Assembly: GCA_001970955.1 (NCBI GenBank)
Contig: MPUH01000049.1
Location: 1 to 64,000 of the forward strand
Direction of reading: 5' to 3'
DNA from: Stentor coeruleus
Taxonomy: Eukaryota > Ciliophora > Heterotrichea > Heterotrichida > Stentoridae
DNA: 64,000 bases
Below, piece after piece: positions 18,990 to 31,128 of this stretch. Made by a program: the position numbers and the translations under genes. A model generated the notes under the pieces. It saw only the letters and a list, made by a program, of their open reading frames with translations, did no database searches and was not told the DNA's origin. How positions within the stretch are numbered: the stretch's first letter is position 1; the number at the start of each line of letters is the position of its first letter.

Positions 18990-21074
18990 CTAATTATAAT
19001 TAAAAGATAAAGCTGGAACTCCTTCTGGACTGTGCAACAAAGAATCAATTGAAACTCTCTGTTTACTAATATCAAGATTAATATCGCAGTCAATCCTAAG
19101 AGAATTTTGTAAAGGCTTTATATATACATTCTCAATTTCTGATATTTTTTTACCACAATTTTCTTCTTCTTCAAAAAATGATTCTTGCTCAGAGTTCCTT
19201 TTAGATAATTGTTCAATAATCAAATCTAATCTTTTATTAATTCTACAGCTCAAAAAGTTTATGCTTTGAACTTTTATTTTAATATTCTCAATATTCATAG
19301 TTGAAACTTCTTCATCTGTAAGTAAATCTTTACCTAAATTCCAATTCTCATCTTTTAACAGTTCTTTTGATATTTTCACATCAATATATTCATTTAATTC
19401 TTTAAGATTTTTTATATTACTTCCGCTTTTGCTTAAGTCTTTAATATCAGGAATATTTTCTTTTAATTTATTTAATATTTTATCATTTTCATAAGCTTGA
19501 ACTACCATATCTCGCCATACTGTTTGGAATTCTGATTTTATATATTCAATAATATCATAGTTCATAATAAGTAAACTTGATTTTGCACAGCATTTTAAAG
19601 AATATGCTCTATTAGATTGCTTTATAATTTCAATCTCCCCGAAATTCGCTCCTGGTAAAAGTGCTAACAATACAAATTCCTCATCATTTGCTTCAGCTCG
19701 GAATTCAACTTTACCTCTTAATAAAAAATATATCTCATCAGCATATTCCCCTATTTTATAAACATAATTATCTTTAACAATTACTGTATGTGATAAAAAA
19801 GGTACAACACTACTAATAAAATTTGAATTCCGATACTTGAAAAAATTCAAAAACTTAGCTGAACCTTGATGCATAAAAAGGGCAATTTCATATCTGAGGT
19901 TTTTTGGTAGTTCAAAAAAAATATCTTTTTGCTCAGTCCAATTAAAGCTTTGATAGTCATGAGTAGACTTTACACAATATCTAATCTTCAACCTTAAAGT
20001 TTTAGAAAGGTTGATTTCTTTACTGAACTCATCAATAGCAGAAAGTTTATTCATCAAACTTGTTTCTCTAAATATATTTTACCTAGTCTCAAGACTACTT
20101 AAAATTGAAGCTAAACTACCAATAATAAATGAATAAAAACATATGCCGAATAACATCCAAAAAATTGCTATGATAATCTCAGCACTAGTTCCAGGGGTTA
20201 TATCCCCATATCCAACTGTTGAAAAAGTAACAAAACACCAATAAATTGATATAATATATTGGTTTTCATCTAAAAAACTACCTCTAACCAGCCATGATCT
20301 AGGACTATAATCTTCGAGTTTAGGTAAAAAAACCCACATACAAGCAAAAATATGAACACATATCAACACAGTGACAAATACCCCAATTAACCTAGCAACA
20401 CTTTGTTTTATATTAAAAAAATCCTGAAGTTTCATCATAATCTCACTATTCTTATACTGCTGCATAAGTTTAAAAATCTTAGAAATACGTAATAAACGAT
20501 ATAAACGAGGAAGCCTAAATAACCTCAAAAGATTGTTGTATCCACTTGAAGATGTACTTTCCATAAAAAAATCCATAGGAATACAACCTATTAAATCAAT
20601 AAGCATCCAACCTTTCATGTAATTTAATAATATTTTTTTGTGATTGTATATCAAATTATCTAACTCATCATAATAAGCGGAAATACAATTCACTAAAAAG
20701 TCGATAAAAAACAAAAGGTTTAAAGTATTGTCAAGCCACCACCATGAATCATAAACTGTACCTTCAATAAAAGCGATTCTATATGGCATTATGGTTGCTG
20801 TGTATAATAGTAAGATAACCATGATACAATCCCAAAATTTTTTGAATTTAGATTGTGGGTGGATTACTGAACAGTGGCTTGAGACGAATTCTGAGGTTTG
20901 TGTTTTTTCAAAGTGATTTAAGACACTAAGTTTATATCGACGAGAGAATTTGAAAATCTCAACGCCGTAATGTTTGCTGCTGTCTGTTTTGATAGCTTGT
21001 TCTTTTATTTGAGGGTCTTGCTTGAGTGGGGTTTCAGTATCACATCTTTCTTCTGTGGGTGGTAGATCTTGCAT
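18990..21074 (-). CDS. Voltage-gated K+ channel with cyclic-nucleotide-binding domain (EAG/HCN type)
   Basis: Two exons joined by a 15-nt intron (20068-20082) give a 689-residue protein. The six-helix channel core occupies about residues 75-330. S4 has regularly spaced Arg (RLFRLPRLYRLLRISKIFKL), and the pore contains STVGYGD, the K+ selectivity filter. The post-splice part carries a C-linker and a cyclic-nucleotide-binding domain (DNYVYKIGEYADEIYFLLRG, then a phosphate-cassette-like GANFGEIEII with no canonical RXA motif, so ligand binding is uncertain). A coiled/acidic tail follows. The family shapes membrane potential and ciliary beating in ciliates. It ends with TAG. Confidence 0.92.
20068..20082 (-). 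other. 15-nt intron in the K+ channel gene
   Basis: Sense sequence gtaaaatatatttag. Removing it joins ...SSLET-R-ETSLMNKL in frame and fuses the channel core to the cyclic-nucleotide-binding half; 2070 coding nt remain, divisible by three. It has GT/AG ends and an A six bases from the 3' end. Confidence 0.9.
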
Positions 21075-22434
21075 TATTTAATATATAATTTTGAGTAATT
21101 TTTATATAGTTTTGAAATTTAGGGATTTTTTTAAGTTAGTAGATAGTTGGGAATAAGAATTTTTTTGTATTTAAAGAGTTGGGTTATAAAATGTGGTTGT
21201 GGAAATTAATTTTGTATAAATTAGTATCTGGTTTAATTAAATATCGAGCAATGCTGAAAAAAGATTTATATATTAAATATGTCAAGCTGTAAAAATGCTA
21301 GCATTTATTTGGAAATTTTTGAAGCACTTAATGTTTTTATAATTCATTATAATGTATTATTATAAGTAAAGCTATTATAATTATATTAAAAAACTATAAT
21401 CACTAAGTTTTGTTTCCTCAGATTCAGCTTAGGAGTAAATTATAAGCTTTGAATTTAGTCTGGAATCTTCCCTTTACACTCCAAAAGTGATTTGATTCAT
21501 CATTCATGTTTTAGTCTGTTTTTCGTTTAACCAGTTAAACTCATCCCTATTCATTGTCAATATTATTCGAGATTTAATTTAATAAAAACTCAAAATTATT
21601 TTCTTATAACCCCATGTAAAAATCTCTTTACCTAAATCAAGCATGCATAAAAAAGTTAATAATATCTAAAGTCAAAATAAAAATCTTAAAATATTAGTAT
21701 ACTATTTTCTAACACAAATTTTATGATAATCTTATTATTTTACTAAATTTTTTATAAAAATATTTTTCATCATAATATTCCTTTAATATTTTCTAGTATA
21801 GATTTTATGATTTTCAGTTTTAAAATAAGGTATTAAGAAGGGCATAATTCTTTGATTTGTCTTGGATAACAATATACTTTTTTTCTTGTATAAACTTTGG
21901 CTATGAAAACTTTTGGTTTATAGTATTAGCTTTCAAGAACCACTGCTGTTTATATTACATTTTTATTTAGACATCATGGAAATTCCTTGCATAGTTTGAT
22001 TGCTTGAAATTATATTTAACATTTTCGAGTTTTTGAGTAAACTAGCTTGCTTTTCTTTTTTGATATAGGGTTTTCTAATTAACAACGAATAAAAAATTTA
22101 TAGTTAAACTTTATATTTTATTTTTGAGGATTCTTTGTTAAGATTAGTTTAGATTAGAGATTTTTAGTTGGTTTGGAGAGGTTTTAATTAATTTTTATAG
22201 TATGGCATGGATAAATATCATTGACTTTGCTTTAAAATAGTATTTAGGATTTTGATTTTTATAGATATTTTAGGTAAGATATATAAAATTTAGGGAATTT
22301 AGATTTTTTAGTAATTTAACACAAAGATTTGCTTATGATTGAGATGATATGCTTTAGTTCTTTATAGATAAGGCATAAACTGTTGAATAATATCAACAGA
22401 TTTTATATATCCTCTAATATTTCTGATAATAAAT
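21075..22434. other. Gene-free intergenic stretch (about 1.4 kb)
   Basis: This is the divergent space between the K+ channel and otubain genes. AT-rich, with no frame, RNA gene or repeat that I can support. Confidence 0.4.
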
Positions 22435-23522
22435 ATGAATAACCGGAACCAGCCTTTCCAGCAACATAGCAATAGTCCTTATACATACAATAATCCAGGT
22501 TATCATGGGCAAAATACAACTAATTTTGTAATTCCCCATCAAGGAAAGGATGAAATCGAAGTTGAAAGATGCAATTATGCAGTAAGCATGAACCCCTTAC
22601 AACATGGAAATCCTTCAAAATTGCAAGAGCAAAACATTGGCAAGAGTAATGATCCTTCAAGNCTTCAAGCTTTAGGGAGATTAAAATTGGGATAGATGAT
22701 GAAGAATATCCAAAAACAATTAGCAAATTTTGGATAAGAATAGAAAATATGAAGAAAATGTATCCGTTTAACACTACGTTTACCTCAAATGTTGACAATT
22801 TGAAACGAGAAAGGAATATAGCTGCTTGGAAAAGAAGTAGAGGTGATGGAAATTGCTATTTTAGAGCTGTGATTACAAGTTATTACGATATTATACATAA
22901 ACCATATTCACCTATAGAAGACCTTGAAAACTTTAAAGAAATTTTATCAGGCCTAGATTTAAGCTATCCGAATATTTATGAGTTTAAAGAAGCACGAGAT
23001 GAAATATTAAAGAGCCTAGATGAGTCTATTTACATAAAAAAAAGCAAATCTAAAATTGATGCTTATGAATATGCCCTTGAAAATATGCAAAATGAAAAGT
23101 TTGACATCAATCTTGTAAAGGTTTCTAGATTTATAACAGCTTGCACCCTTATAGAGGTAAAAGACTCTGATGAGTTTTTCCCTTATTTGATAGATGGCTA
23201 TGAAGGTTTTTTACATGAAATGATGGAAATGGGTAAAGAAGGAGGAGAGCTAACATTAATTTTATTACCAACCAAGCTGAATATTCAGGTAATACAATTT
23301 ATGTACTTAGATAAAGATATTGTTGTGCAGAAATTCCCTGATCAAGTTAAAAAAAACTCTAAGGTTATTTCAATTGTCAGAAGAGGAGGACATTATGATA
23401 TTCTTTATTCCAAGCAGAGTTTAGAATTAGATTTTTGCAATCTATCTAATGGTTCTTTCACTTTCACTGAAAATCTGAATTATTATTACAAAGAACTTAT
23501 ACCAAAAAATTCAGGGTTCTAA
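22435..23522 (+). CDS. Otubain-like deubiquitinase (peptidase C65)
   Basis: The catalytic half shows the OTU signature RGDGNCYFRA, with catalytic Cys and preceding Asp, followed by a helical insert and the His motif RRGGHYDILY. Together with the FRAVITSYYD pattern and overall length, this is the otubain subfamily that removes ubiquitin from conjugates. The first 100 residues are Asn/Gln/Pro-rich and probably disordered. An N at 22662 plus a repeated 7-base overlap breaks the frame. Removing those 8 bases gives 1080 nt, a 359-residue protein running smoothly into the catalytic domain, so this is one gene rather than two. It ends with TAA. Confidence 0.88.
22655..22669. repeat. 7-bp overlap joined by N (frameshifting)
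   Basis: cttcaag N cttcaag at 22655-22669. An untrimmed contig overlap inserts 8 bases into the otubain gene and shifts its frame. Confidence 0.9.
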
Positions 23523-23699
23523 TTAGTTTATAGATAATAGAATAGTTATAATCATAAAAAATGCTAATAACCAGCTTAAAATATAATTATATAAGTACAA
23601 AATCAAATATGCTTATCTCTTTAGTCTTTATATGAAAGTATCAACAAGTAAATAAGCTCAACTAATAACTAAAAAAATTTTTGCTATGTTAATAATTTG

Positions 23700-23890
23700 A
23701 TGGAACAGGAAAAAATTATTGAGATAATTTTTTAGAATGCTCAATATCTCATTAATAAAAGGTTGCAAATTATCCAAAATCATAGATTTTTGGGTGTTAG
23801 GGTGTTAGCTCTTAAGATAGCAGATTTCGATGCATGGCTCATTAATCACTTTGCTATAAAGTAGCCATCTTCTCTACCTTAATCTAATAT
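23700..23890 (+). pseudogene. Truncated, decayed copy of the 5' end of the adjacent histidine kinase
   Basis: The segment starts atggaacagg and follows the first codons of the kinase gene at 23929 (atggaacaag), with further shared blocks such as gatttcgatgca and tggctcat. It has several stops and an internal deletion relative to the intact gene. It ends just before the functional promoter and start, so it is a partial tandem duplicate left upstream. Confidence 0.75.
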
Positions 23891-23928
23891 TTTAGCATTA
23901 TAAAATCTTTTCTTATTATAAATAATTT

Positions 23929-26022
23929 ATGGAACAAGAAAAAGCTATCCAAGACACTCTTTTAGAATACATAAATATCTCAGCAAGTAAAAGAATACAG
24001 TTTGTCCAGAAAATTATTGGATTTATTGGTGTGATAACGTTCACACTTGAGATGGCAGCTTTCGATGCATTTGAAAACATTCAACATAAACTAATAACTC
24101 TAAGTTTCTATTTTGCCCCATGGCTCATAAACCAATTTGGTAAAAAGTGGCCATCCTCATTACCTTATTTTTCCTTTATACTTGGAGAGTTTTATAATAT
24201 CGGTGTAGTATACATCTGCTATTTTATATTCCCAGAATACTCGACAATTTTCTGTCTTATGGGTCCTTATATTAGTAGCTATTATCAAACTTATTTACTT
24301 AAAGGTGCTACAATCAGCTTTTTATTCTCAGTGAAACAAACTTTTCTTTGGATTTCACCAGGGCTTTACCTATCTAAAATACCAAAAGATAATATACCTA
24401 TGCTTTTAACACATATATTTCTCCTGATCTTATTACAATCGATTTCATATTATTTTGATTACCAAAAAGCTTTGGAGATATGTAAATCAAAAATTGAGGC
24501 TAAAAATTTAAGTACACAAATGTCGCTGATCCTTGAAACAATACCAGATTATATAATGGTGATTTCTAAAAATATGATAAAACTTTTCGATAACACTTCT
24601 TTGGGGGTTCTAATGGGGGACAAAGATCTGGCTGTATTTCTTAAAGAATTTTATTACAAATCGAAATTTGATAGTAAATTAGAAAAGGATGCTGATTTTT
24701 ATGAAGACATTAAAAATACCTTCAATTTTCATTTGAATACATCATTTTCATTTGGGATAATTGAATATTCAACAGAGCTTATAGAATGGAATGGGAAAAT
24801 AGTCCAATGGGATGAAAGAGAAGCTTTAATCATAAGTGGTCGTAATGTGAAAAAAATTATCAGGCTAGAAAAAGAAAAGGCTGAAAATGAATATCGTTCA
24901 ATGTTAGTTAATACAGTTTCCCATGAGCTCAGAACACCAACTAATGCAATAATGACAATCGCAAGCCTTATGAAACAATCAGAAAGTTTATCTGTAGTAA
25001 ACAAAGAAAGACTTGATATTATAATAGGATCATGTTCATTTCAAATTTCATTAATAAATGACTTGTTAGACTATGCTCAAATAGTAGCAGGTTGTTTAAA
25101 AATCTGTACAATCCCTTTTGTTCTCTCTCAACTTCTTGATGACTGTATTAATTATATCGAAATACAATTAGGGGATGAAATAAAGTTTTTTCGAGATTTT
25201 AGAAACATACCAGAAATAATAATAACTGATCCAAATCGGCTTAAACAGATTATACTAAACCTTTTAAGCAATGCAAGAAAATTTACTCGAAAAGGTAGTA
25301 TAACTTTAAAAGCAACATATAAATTCCCACAACTGTATATAAAATGTAAAGACACAGGTATAGGTATGCCATCAGAAAAGAAATCTAAACTATTCACACT
25401 TTTTGGAAAACTTGATGATTCGTCTATAGCTAATCCTCAAGGTGTTGGATTAGGACTTATGATATCAAATATGTTAGTAAAAAAACTAGGTGGATCAAAT
25501 ATTATTGTAGATTCATCAATAGGTAAAGGATCAAAATTTAGTTTTAGTATACCAGCAGAACTTCCTGATATTAATATTTGTGATATACCAGATGAAAAAG
25601 CTAAAGTTAGCATCCCTTTTTTTTTAGTAAAATCTTTGAGTAATCGAAAAGAAATTTTAGTTGTTGATGATATTTTTTTCAATATACAGGTTTATATGCA
25701 TTTATTCAAAGATGAAGGGATTAAGTGTGAATATGCTTTGAATGGAGAAGAAGCTGTGAATTTGATTAAGAACAAAATTTACTCGTGTATACTTATGGAT
25801 TGTGAAATGCCAATACTTGATGGATGGGAGACTACAAAGAAACTTCATGAATTGAAATTGAAAGGGATTATCAAAAAACTCCCTCCGATAATTGGTGCAA
25901 CTGCTCATTCTAATTCAGATATCAGGGAAAAATGCTTGTCTTCTGGAATGGATGACTTGATAATAAAGCCATGCGAAAAAGAAGTTTTGGTTAAGAAAAT
26001 TTTACATTGGATTCAAGAATAA
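23929..26022 (+). CDS. Membrane hybrid histidine kinase with C-terminal receiver
   Basis: A 697-residue protein. About 190 N-terminal residues hold several hydrophobic segments (a membrane sensor). A linker of about 130 residues follows. The HisKA H-box is NTVSHELRTPTNAI, with the phospho-accepting His near residue 332. The HATPase_c has the N-box LLSNARKF, G1 DTGIGM and G2 GVGLGLMISN. A receiver domain starts at LVVDD, with phospho-acceptor Asp near residue 624 in LMDCEMP and a Lys in IIKPCEKE. All catalytic residues are present. Such kinases pass signals by His-Asp phosphorelay; the input ligand is unknown. A decayed partial copy lies just upstream (23700). It ends with TAA. Confidence 0.93.
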   Translation: MEQEKAIQDTLLEYINISASKRIQFVQKIIGFIGVITFTLEMAAFDAFENIQHKLITLSFYFAPWLINQFGKKWPSSLPYFSFILGEFYNIGVVYICYFIFPEYSTIFCLMGPYISSYYQTYLLKGATISFLFSVKQTFLWISPGLYLSKIPKDNIPMLLTHIFLLILLQSISYYFDYQKALEICKSKIEAKNLSTQMSLILETIPDYIMVISKNMIKLFDNTSLGVLMGDKDLAVFLKEFYYKSKFDSKLEKDADFYEDIKNTFNFHLNTSFSFGIIEYSTELIEWNGKIVQWDEREALIISGRNVKKIIRLEKEKAENEYRSMLVNTVSHELRTPTNAIMTIASLMKQSESLSVVNKERLDIIIGSCSFQISLINDLLDYAQIVAGCLKICTIPFVLSQLLDDCINYIEIQLGDEIKFFRDFRNIPEIIITDPNRLKQIILNLLSNARKFTRKGSITLKATYKFPQLYIKCKDTGIGMPSEKKSKLFTLFGKLDDSSIANPQGVGLGLMISNMLVKKLGGSNIIVDSSIGKGSKFSFSIPAELPDINICDIPDEKAKVSIPFFLVKSLSNRKEILVVDDIFFNIQVYMHLFKDEGIKCEYALNGEEAVNLIKNKIYSCILMDCEMPILDGWETTKKLHELKLKGIIKKLPPIIGATAHSNSDIREKCLSSGMDDLIIKPCEKEVLVKKILHWIQE

Positions 26023-26500
26023 ACATAACTTTGGATAGTACATTGAATATAAAATTTAAAATATATTTTAATGCTAATAGTGCTTTATACTAGGATTTAA
26101 TTGATTGTTATAAATATTCCTTAATTTACTCAGTTCATATAAATTAAATTTAATCCATGTCAAATTATTTAATATCCTAATCTTGAAAAACACCAAAATT
26201 AAAAATGATTAAACATTCTAAATTTCAATAAAAAAAACTATTACAGATTCTAAACTCTATACAACTCACTCTCAATCATATCCAAATTAACCAAACCTAA
26301 AACACCATAAAAAATCATAGCCTTTTAGCACCCAAAAAAATTTTATACAATAATCCATTTTCCAATATCCAGCATTATCTCTATCAAAAACTTTATCTAA
26401 AATTTCTACCCAGCAACTATTCATATAAACCTCCCAAATCCCTAATTTCACCCTAACACCCAAATCTGACTATAAATCCTGAATTATTATCCTAACTAGC
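26023..26500. other. Convergent gene-free stretch
   Basis: Lies between two gene 3' ends. From about 26270 on it is C-rich and G-poor on the plus strand, i.e. G-rich on the sense strand of the minus gene. No feature is supported. Confidence 0.45.
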
Positions 26501-27640
26501 TTAGCTATCTCCCTCAAAGCTCTTAGGGTAAAAGAGTTTCTCAAAGCTTTCCTTAAGATGTGCTCTACGAATAGCTTCAGCAATCAACAATCCAACTGAA
26601 ATCTGTTTGATTTTCCCCGATGTAGCACTAGCCTTAGGACTAATACTCGCTATTTCCGTATCCACATTCCCAGGAAGGGGTATTGTATTCGTTATAATAA
26701 CTTGATCCAAAGGGCTCTGTTCAATTCTCATCACCGCTTCACGACTAAAAAGTCCATGCGTAGCAAATGCAAAAACTTTCCTAGCCCCATATTTCTTAAG
26801 TACTTCCGCAGCTTGACATAAAGTACCAGCTGTATCAATAATATCATCAACAATAATACAATCACAACCATTAACTTGTCCAACCAAATCCATCTGTTCG
26901 ATTTTCCCAGCTTCTAATCTTTGTTTAATAATCATAGCAAGTCCTGAGTTCCTATCTCCAGAATTCAAAAAGCTTTGAAATTTCTTAGCTCTATAAACTC
27001 CACCTGCATCTGGGGATATGACAACTGGGTTAATCAAATCAATTGTCCTAAAAAAGTTCAAAGCGACAATACTACATTCAAGATTATCTACAGGAACACG
27101 TGGTCCAAAAAATCCTTGAATTTGTCCGCAATGTAAATCACAGGCAATAACTCTATCAACACCCATTGTTTCAAGAAGTTTAGCTACATCTGCAGCTGAA
27201 ATTGGAACTCTACTCATCATTTTCCTATCTTGCCTAGCATAGCCATAATATGGGATTACTGCTGTGATTTTGTTTGCAGAAGATCTTCTTAAAGTGGAAA
27301 CCATAAGGAGAAGTTCCATAAGATGTTCATTTACTGGGGGACATGTTGATTGGATTATGTAGATATCTTTGCCTCGAGAATGATCATAAACTTGAAGGTT
27401 GATTTCTCCATCAGCAAAACGAGAAACTTTTGCGTTAGCTAAATTGCATCCGAGATATGAAGCTACTTCTCGAGCTAAAGGTCTGTTGGAATTCCCACTG
27501 AAAATTAGGAATCCAGCTTCTTCAGTGTAGCTTGGGGTCTGCTTAGCTTTGCTTCTCCAATATGGGTCACCTTCAAACATATTTAGTGCTGTACTCCCTG
27601 CTAGAAGACAACCCAGAGCTTTTGGCAGGAACTTGAACAT
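26501..27640 (-). CDS. PRPS: Ribose-phosphate pyrophosphokinase (PRPP synthetase)
   Basis: Makes PRPP from ribose 5-phosphate and ATP for purine, pyrimidine and NAD synthesis. Visible family features are FSGNSNRPLAREVASYLG, the flexible-loop region DLHCGQIQGFF, DAGGVYRAKKF, and the PRPP-binding motif VDDIIDTAGTL. I start the protein at MFKFLPKALG (27640), which follows ttattat like other starts. An in-frame ATG 12 codons upstream exists but has a poorer context. That gives 379 residues, about 60 longer than human PRPS1 at the N-terminus, with a basic/hydrophobic leader that could be an organelle-targeting sequence. It ends with TAA. Confidence 0.95.
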   Translation of the reverse strand: MFKFLPKALGCLLAGSTALNMFEGDPYWRSKAKQTPSYTEEAGFLIFSGNSNRPLAREVASYLGCNLANAKVSRFADGEINLQVYDHSRGKDIYIIQSTCPPVNEHLMELLLMVSTLRRSSANKITAVIPYYGYARQDRKMMSRVPISAADVAKLLETMGVDRVIACDLHCGQIQGFFGPRVPVDNLECSIVALNFFRTIDLINPVVISPDAGGVYRAKKFQSFLNSGDRNSGLAMIIKQRLEAGKIEQMDLVGQVNGCDCIIVDDIIDTAGTLCQAAEVLKKYGARKVFAFATHGLFSREAVMRIEQSPLDQVIITNTIPLPGNVDTEIASISPKASATSGKIKQISVGLLIAEAIRRAHLKESFEKLFYPKSFEGDS

Positions 27641-28881
27641 ATAATAAATTATTAGCCACATGTAGGCATTTGACATAGTTAATTGAGAATGGATTTTACA
27701 TTGAGTTTTGAATATTAAGAGTTAGGATACTAGGTTTTTTAAAAGGATTGGAGAGTTAGAGGATTGGAGAGAATTTATGGGTTTTTAATTCCTTAGGAAA
27801 TTTAAGATATTTGGAGTTGATGTGGTTTGGGTGATAGAGTTGAGAGTTTTTATTAAGATTTTAGGATAAAGTTCGGGTTGTGAAGTGGGTGTTGAAGGAG
27901 GAGAATTTAATAAGAATTTTTTTTTGGTGAGGATGGCAATGGTTTTGTAGTTTTTTTGGATTTAATAGATAATAGAGTGGATATTTTATGTTTGACGAGA
28001 AATTTCGTTTGAAAATTTTCGAGTTATCGATAATCATTTTTATACCCTTTTTAGCATTTTATATGAGTATATATTGGGTTTAGAGATTAACTTTGATGTA
28101 ATTATTTATTGATGTGGTAAATCAGTAGGAGAATTAGTTATATGGATGGTTGATATGGGATTAATAGGATTATCTTTTTTAAGATATTTACTTTAAGTAA
28201 TTCTGAATTTTGATGGATTATTGTATAATTGATTTTTTCTTTAAGGCAGGGGAAAAAATCATAAGTTACTACCTCTAAAAAAAAATTATCAGCAAATGGA
28301 CTTAATAAAACCTCTAACCCAGCCTCATCCCAAATATTATTTTAGAATAATAAATAATATTATTCGTATGCTAGTTTTAGAGCATATATATTACAAAGTT
28401 CAATAAAGGTATACACACAAAGCAATTATCGTACTAATCTATTCTATAATTTTGATAAACAAATCATATACAGTTTAATTTGACTAATCAAAGCATTATC
28501 ATTTTATTAAGTAATTGAAAAATTCATGATAAATACTCATATCTTAAACGAAAATATATCAAAGCCAAAGATATCTAATGATCACTCAAATCCTTCTATA
28601 TTCTACAACACCCACCCATAATTACACAATTTCCAAAAAAACCCTTCTTAAAAATTATCATAAAGCCCATTACAACCAAACCCCACTTCTTTTACAACCT
28701 AAATCCCACACAAATTTAAAACAAATCCTCTCGAATTTTCCATTATTCCCAATACAAAAGTTTAATATACCAAAACTATCAAACTTTCCTAAAAACACTA
28801 TTAATCATCATCTTCCATCCAGTCTTATCAAATATTCTAATCTCATCATATCTTAAAAATACACATCATCTTCTAATAAAT
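27641..28881. other. Gene-free divergent stretch
   Basis: G/T-rich on the plus strand near 27690-28050 (5' flank of the minus gene), then C-rich and nearly G-free near 28570-28880 (5' flank of the protease gene). A 92-codon frame at 28578 is a by-product of that composition. No gene or RNA is supported. Confidence 0.45.
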
Positions 28882-31122
28882 ATGTTTAGGAGAGTCCTTA
28901 TAAGATCCTCTCAGATCTTAAGCCGGCAATTTGCATCAAATCAGAAACCACCATCAGGTTTTGAAAAATTTTTCAAGAAGCAGGAAGGAGAACAGACTTC
29001 TTCTAAAGCCCCAAATGTTCCTCCTGACTATAAGCTTGATGATCCAAAGAAGCCAAAAGTTGATCTAAATGAAGCTCCTAAAGAAGATGCATCTTCAAAG
29101 CCACCAGAACCTGAAGCAGGAAAACCTAAAGAAACTAAAGTTAAAGATGAGGAGCATAAGGAAGAGCGTCCAAAGGAAGAAAAAATGAAAGATGATGGGA
29201 AAAAAAAGAAAAAGCATGACCACAACAACAAACCAGATAAGCCAAACCCAAATTTATTTATAGCAGCAGGTTCTTTATTATTAGCTATCGGCCTATTACC
29301 ATATATTACTAAAAACAGCAAGATGATTACAGTCCAGCAACTAATGACAGAATACATCGGCCCAAATAAAGTTAAAAAACTAGTCTTTGAAGTTCCAAAA
29401 GCCCAAAACTCAAATGCCCTAACTCAAATCTACGTCAAAAATAGTAATAATGAAACCTTAGCCGCTTTAAAAATACCTGATATCCCCCATTTTCTCCAAA
29501 GTTTACATGATGAACAGTTAAGATTAGGTCGTACACCAGAAGAATATATAGAAATTGAATATTCTGAAATGTCTGAACCTATACCGGCATCAGTAATTTT
29601 TAATGGGATTATAAACATTGCAATTTTTTATGGGCTTTATAGTATTACAAGATCAATGCTTGGTAAAGGGGGTAATCAGGGAGGTGGGCCATTTAAAGAT
29701 ATATTCAATTTTAACAAGTCAAATTTCAAAGTTTATGGAGTTGATAAGAAAATGAATGTAAGTTTCAAAGATGTTGCTGGCCAAGGACAAGCTAAAAAGG
29801 AAATAACTGAGTTTGTTGAATTCTTGAAAAACCCAGAAAAGTTTAAAAGACTAGGAGCTAGGATGCCTAGAGGAGCTTTACTTGTTGGACCACCTGGTAC
29901 TGGTAAAACCCTTTTGGCAAAAGCTTCAGCAGGTGAAGCTGGGGTACCATTTTTTTCTATATCAGGATCAGAATTTGTTGAAATGTTTGTTGGTGTTGGA
30001 GCTTCAAGAGTTAGAGATTTGTTTAAACAAGCTAGGGAAAAAGCTCCTTCTATAGTATTTATTGATGAAATCGATGCTGTTGGGAAAAAAAGAGATGATT
30101 CTAAGTTTAGGAATGATGAAAGAGATACAACATTAAATCAGTTGTTAGTTGAAATGGATGGATTTGGTACTGATACTTATGTTATTGTTATGGCTGCGAC
30201 AAATAGACAAGATACTTTAGATAGTGCTTTACTTAGACCAGGAAGATTTGATAGGATTGTTGAGGTTACGCTACCAGATATTGAAGGAAGACAAGAGATT
30301 CTTAAGGTTCATTTGAACCCTTTGAAGTTACATAAGGATTTTAGTATGGATGAATGCTCGAAAAGAGTTGCAGCGCTTACACCTGGGTTTAGTGGGGCTG
30401 ATCTTGCACAATTATGTAATGAGGCTGCGATATTAGCTGCGAGAAAGGATAAAGAGTTTGTGGATAGAGATGATTTTGAGTCGGCTTCTGAGAAGGTTAT
30501 GCTTGGGGTTGAGAGCTCAAAGAAACTTAGTGTGAGAGAAAAAAAAATTGTTTCGTATCATGAGTCAGGTCATGCTGTTGCAGGATGGTTTTTGGAAGGA
30601 GCTGATCCTGTACTTAAAGTGTCTGTATTGCCTAGAAGCAAAGGTGCTCTTGGATTTGCCCAAAACATGCCAAAGGAAACACCATTGCATACTGAACAAG
30701 ACTTCCTTGATAAGATATGTATGATTTTAGGAGGTAGGGTTGCAGAACAAATATTCTTTGGCTCTGTAACTAATGGCGCTTCAGATGATTTGAAAAAAGC
30801 AACACAATTAGCTCAAGCCCTTGTTGAAAATTTTGGCATGAGTCAGAAAGCAGGACTTGTTTCTTATGATTTACGTGATCGTTTTTATAGTGAAGCTACT
30901 AAAGATATTTTAGAAAGCGAAGTTAGGAGGATTATAAATGATAGTTTAGAGAGGACAAAAATTATTCTTACTGAGAAAAAAGACCTTCTTATTAAACTAG
31001 CTGAAAGATTGATAGAGAAGGAAATGGTAGTACATAAGGATTTGGTTGAAATTTTAGGACAAAGACCATTTGAACAATCAGATGAGTACAAGAAATTCAT
31101 TAGTGAACAAGAAAGTAAGTAG
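28882..31122 (+). CDS. Mitochondrial m-AAA protease (FtsH / AFG3-like)
   Basis: A 746-residue membrane-bound ATP-dependent zinc protease. A basic N-terminus ([19 protein letters not shown]) fits mitochondrial import. A Pro/Lys/Glu-rich linker follows, then two transmembrane helices (about residues 130-148 and 232-252) flanking an m-AAA-type intermembrane domain. The AAA module has Walker A GPPGTGKT (near residue 336), Walker [12 protein letters not shown] and the second region of homology ending RPGRFDR. The M41 peptidase has HESGH (near 560) with a third ligand in GASDDLKKA. Two membrane helices and the AFG3-like N-domain favour m-AAA over i-AAA. It degrades unassembled inner-membrane proteins. 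It ends with TAG. Confidence 0.95.
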   Translation: MFRRVLIRSSQILSRQFASNQKPPSGFEKFFKKQEGEQTSSKAPNVPPDYKLDDPKKPKVDLNEAPKEDASSKPPEPEAGKPKETKVKDEEHKEERPKEEKMKDDGKKKKKHDHNNKPDKPNPNLFIAAGSLLLAIGLLPYITKNSKMITVQQLMTEYIGPNKVKKLVFEVPKAQNSNALTQIYVKNSNNETLAALKIPDIPHFLQSLHDEQLRLGRTPEEYIEIEYSEMSEPIPASVIFNGIINIAIFYGLYSITRSMLGKGGNQGGGPFKDIFNFNKSNFKVYGVDKKMNVSFKDVAGQGQAKKEITEFVEFLKNPEKFKRLGARMPRGALLVGPPGTGKTLLAKASAGEAGVPFFSISGSEFVEMFVGVGASRVRDLFKQAREKAPSIVFIDEIDAVGKKRDDSKFRNDERDTTLNQLLVEMDGFGTDTYVIVMAATNRQDTLDSALLRPGRFDRIVEVTLPDIEGRQEILKVHLNPLKLHKDFSMDECSKRVAALTPGFSGADLAQLCNEAAILAARKDKEFVDRDDFESASEKVMLGVESSKKLSVREKKIVSYHESGHAVAGWFLEGADPVLKVSVLPRSKGALGFAQNMPKETPLHTEQDFLDKICMILGGRVAEQIFFGSVTNGASDDLKKATQLAQALVENFGMSQKAGLVSYDLRDRFYSEATKDILESEVRRIINDSLERTKIILTEKKDLLIKLAERLIEKEMVVHKDLVEILGQRPFEQSDEYKKFISEQESK

Positions 31123-31128
31123 TTAAAA

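Noticed and set aside
27641-27676. 12-codon extension of PRPP synthetase
   Set aside because: The ATG at 27640 follows ttattat like other starts; the upstream one does not.
28578-28856. 92-codon plus-strand frame upstream of the m-AAA protease
   Set aside because: Asn/Pro/Leu/Ser composition follows directly from the C-rich, G-free upstream region; no domain seen.
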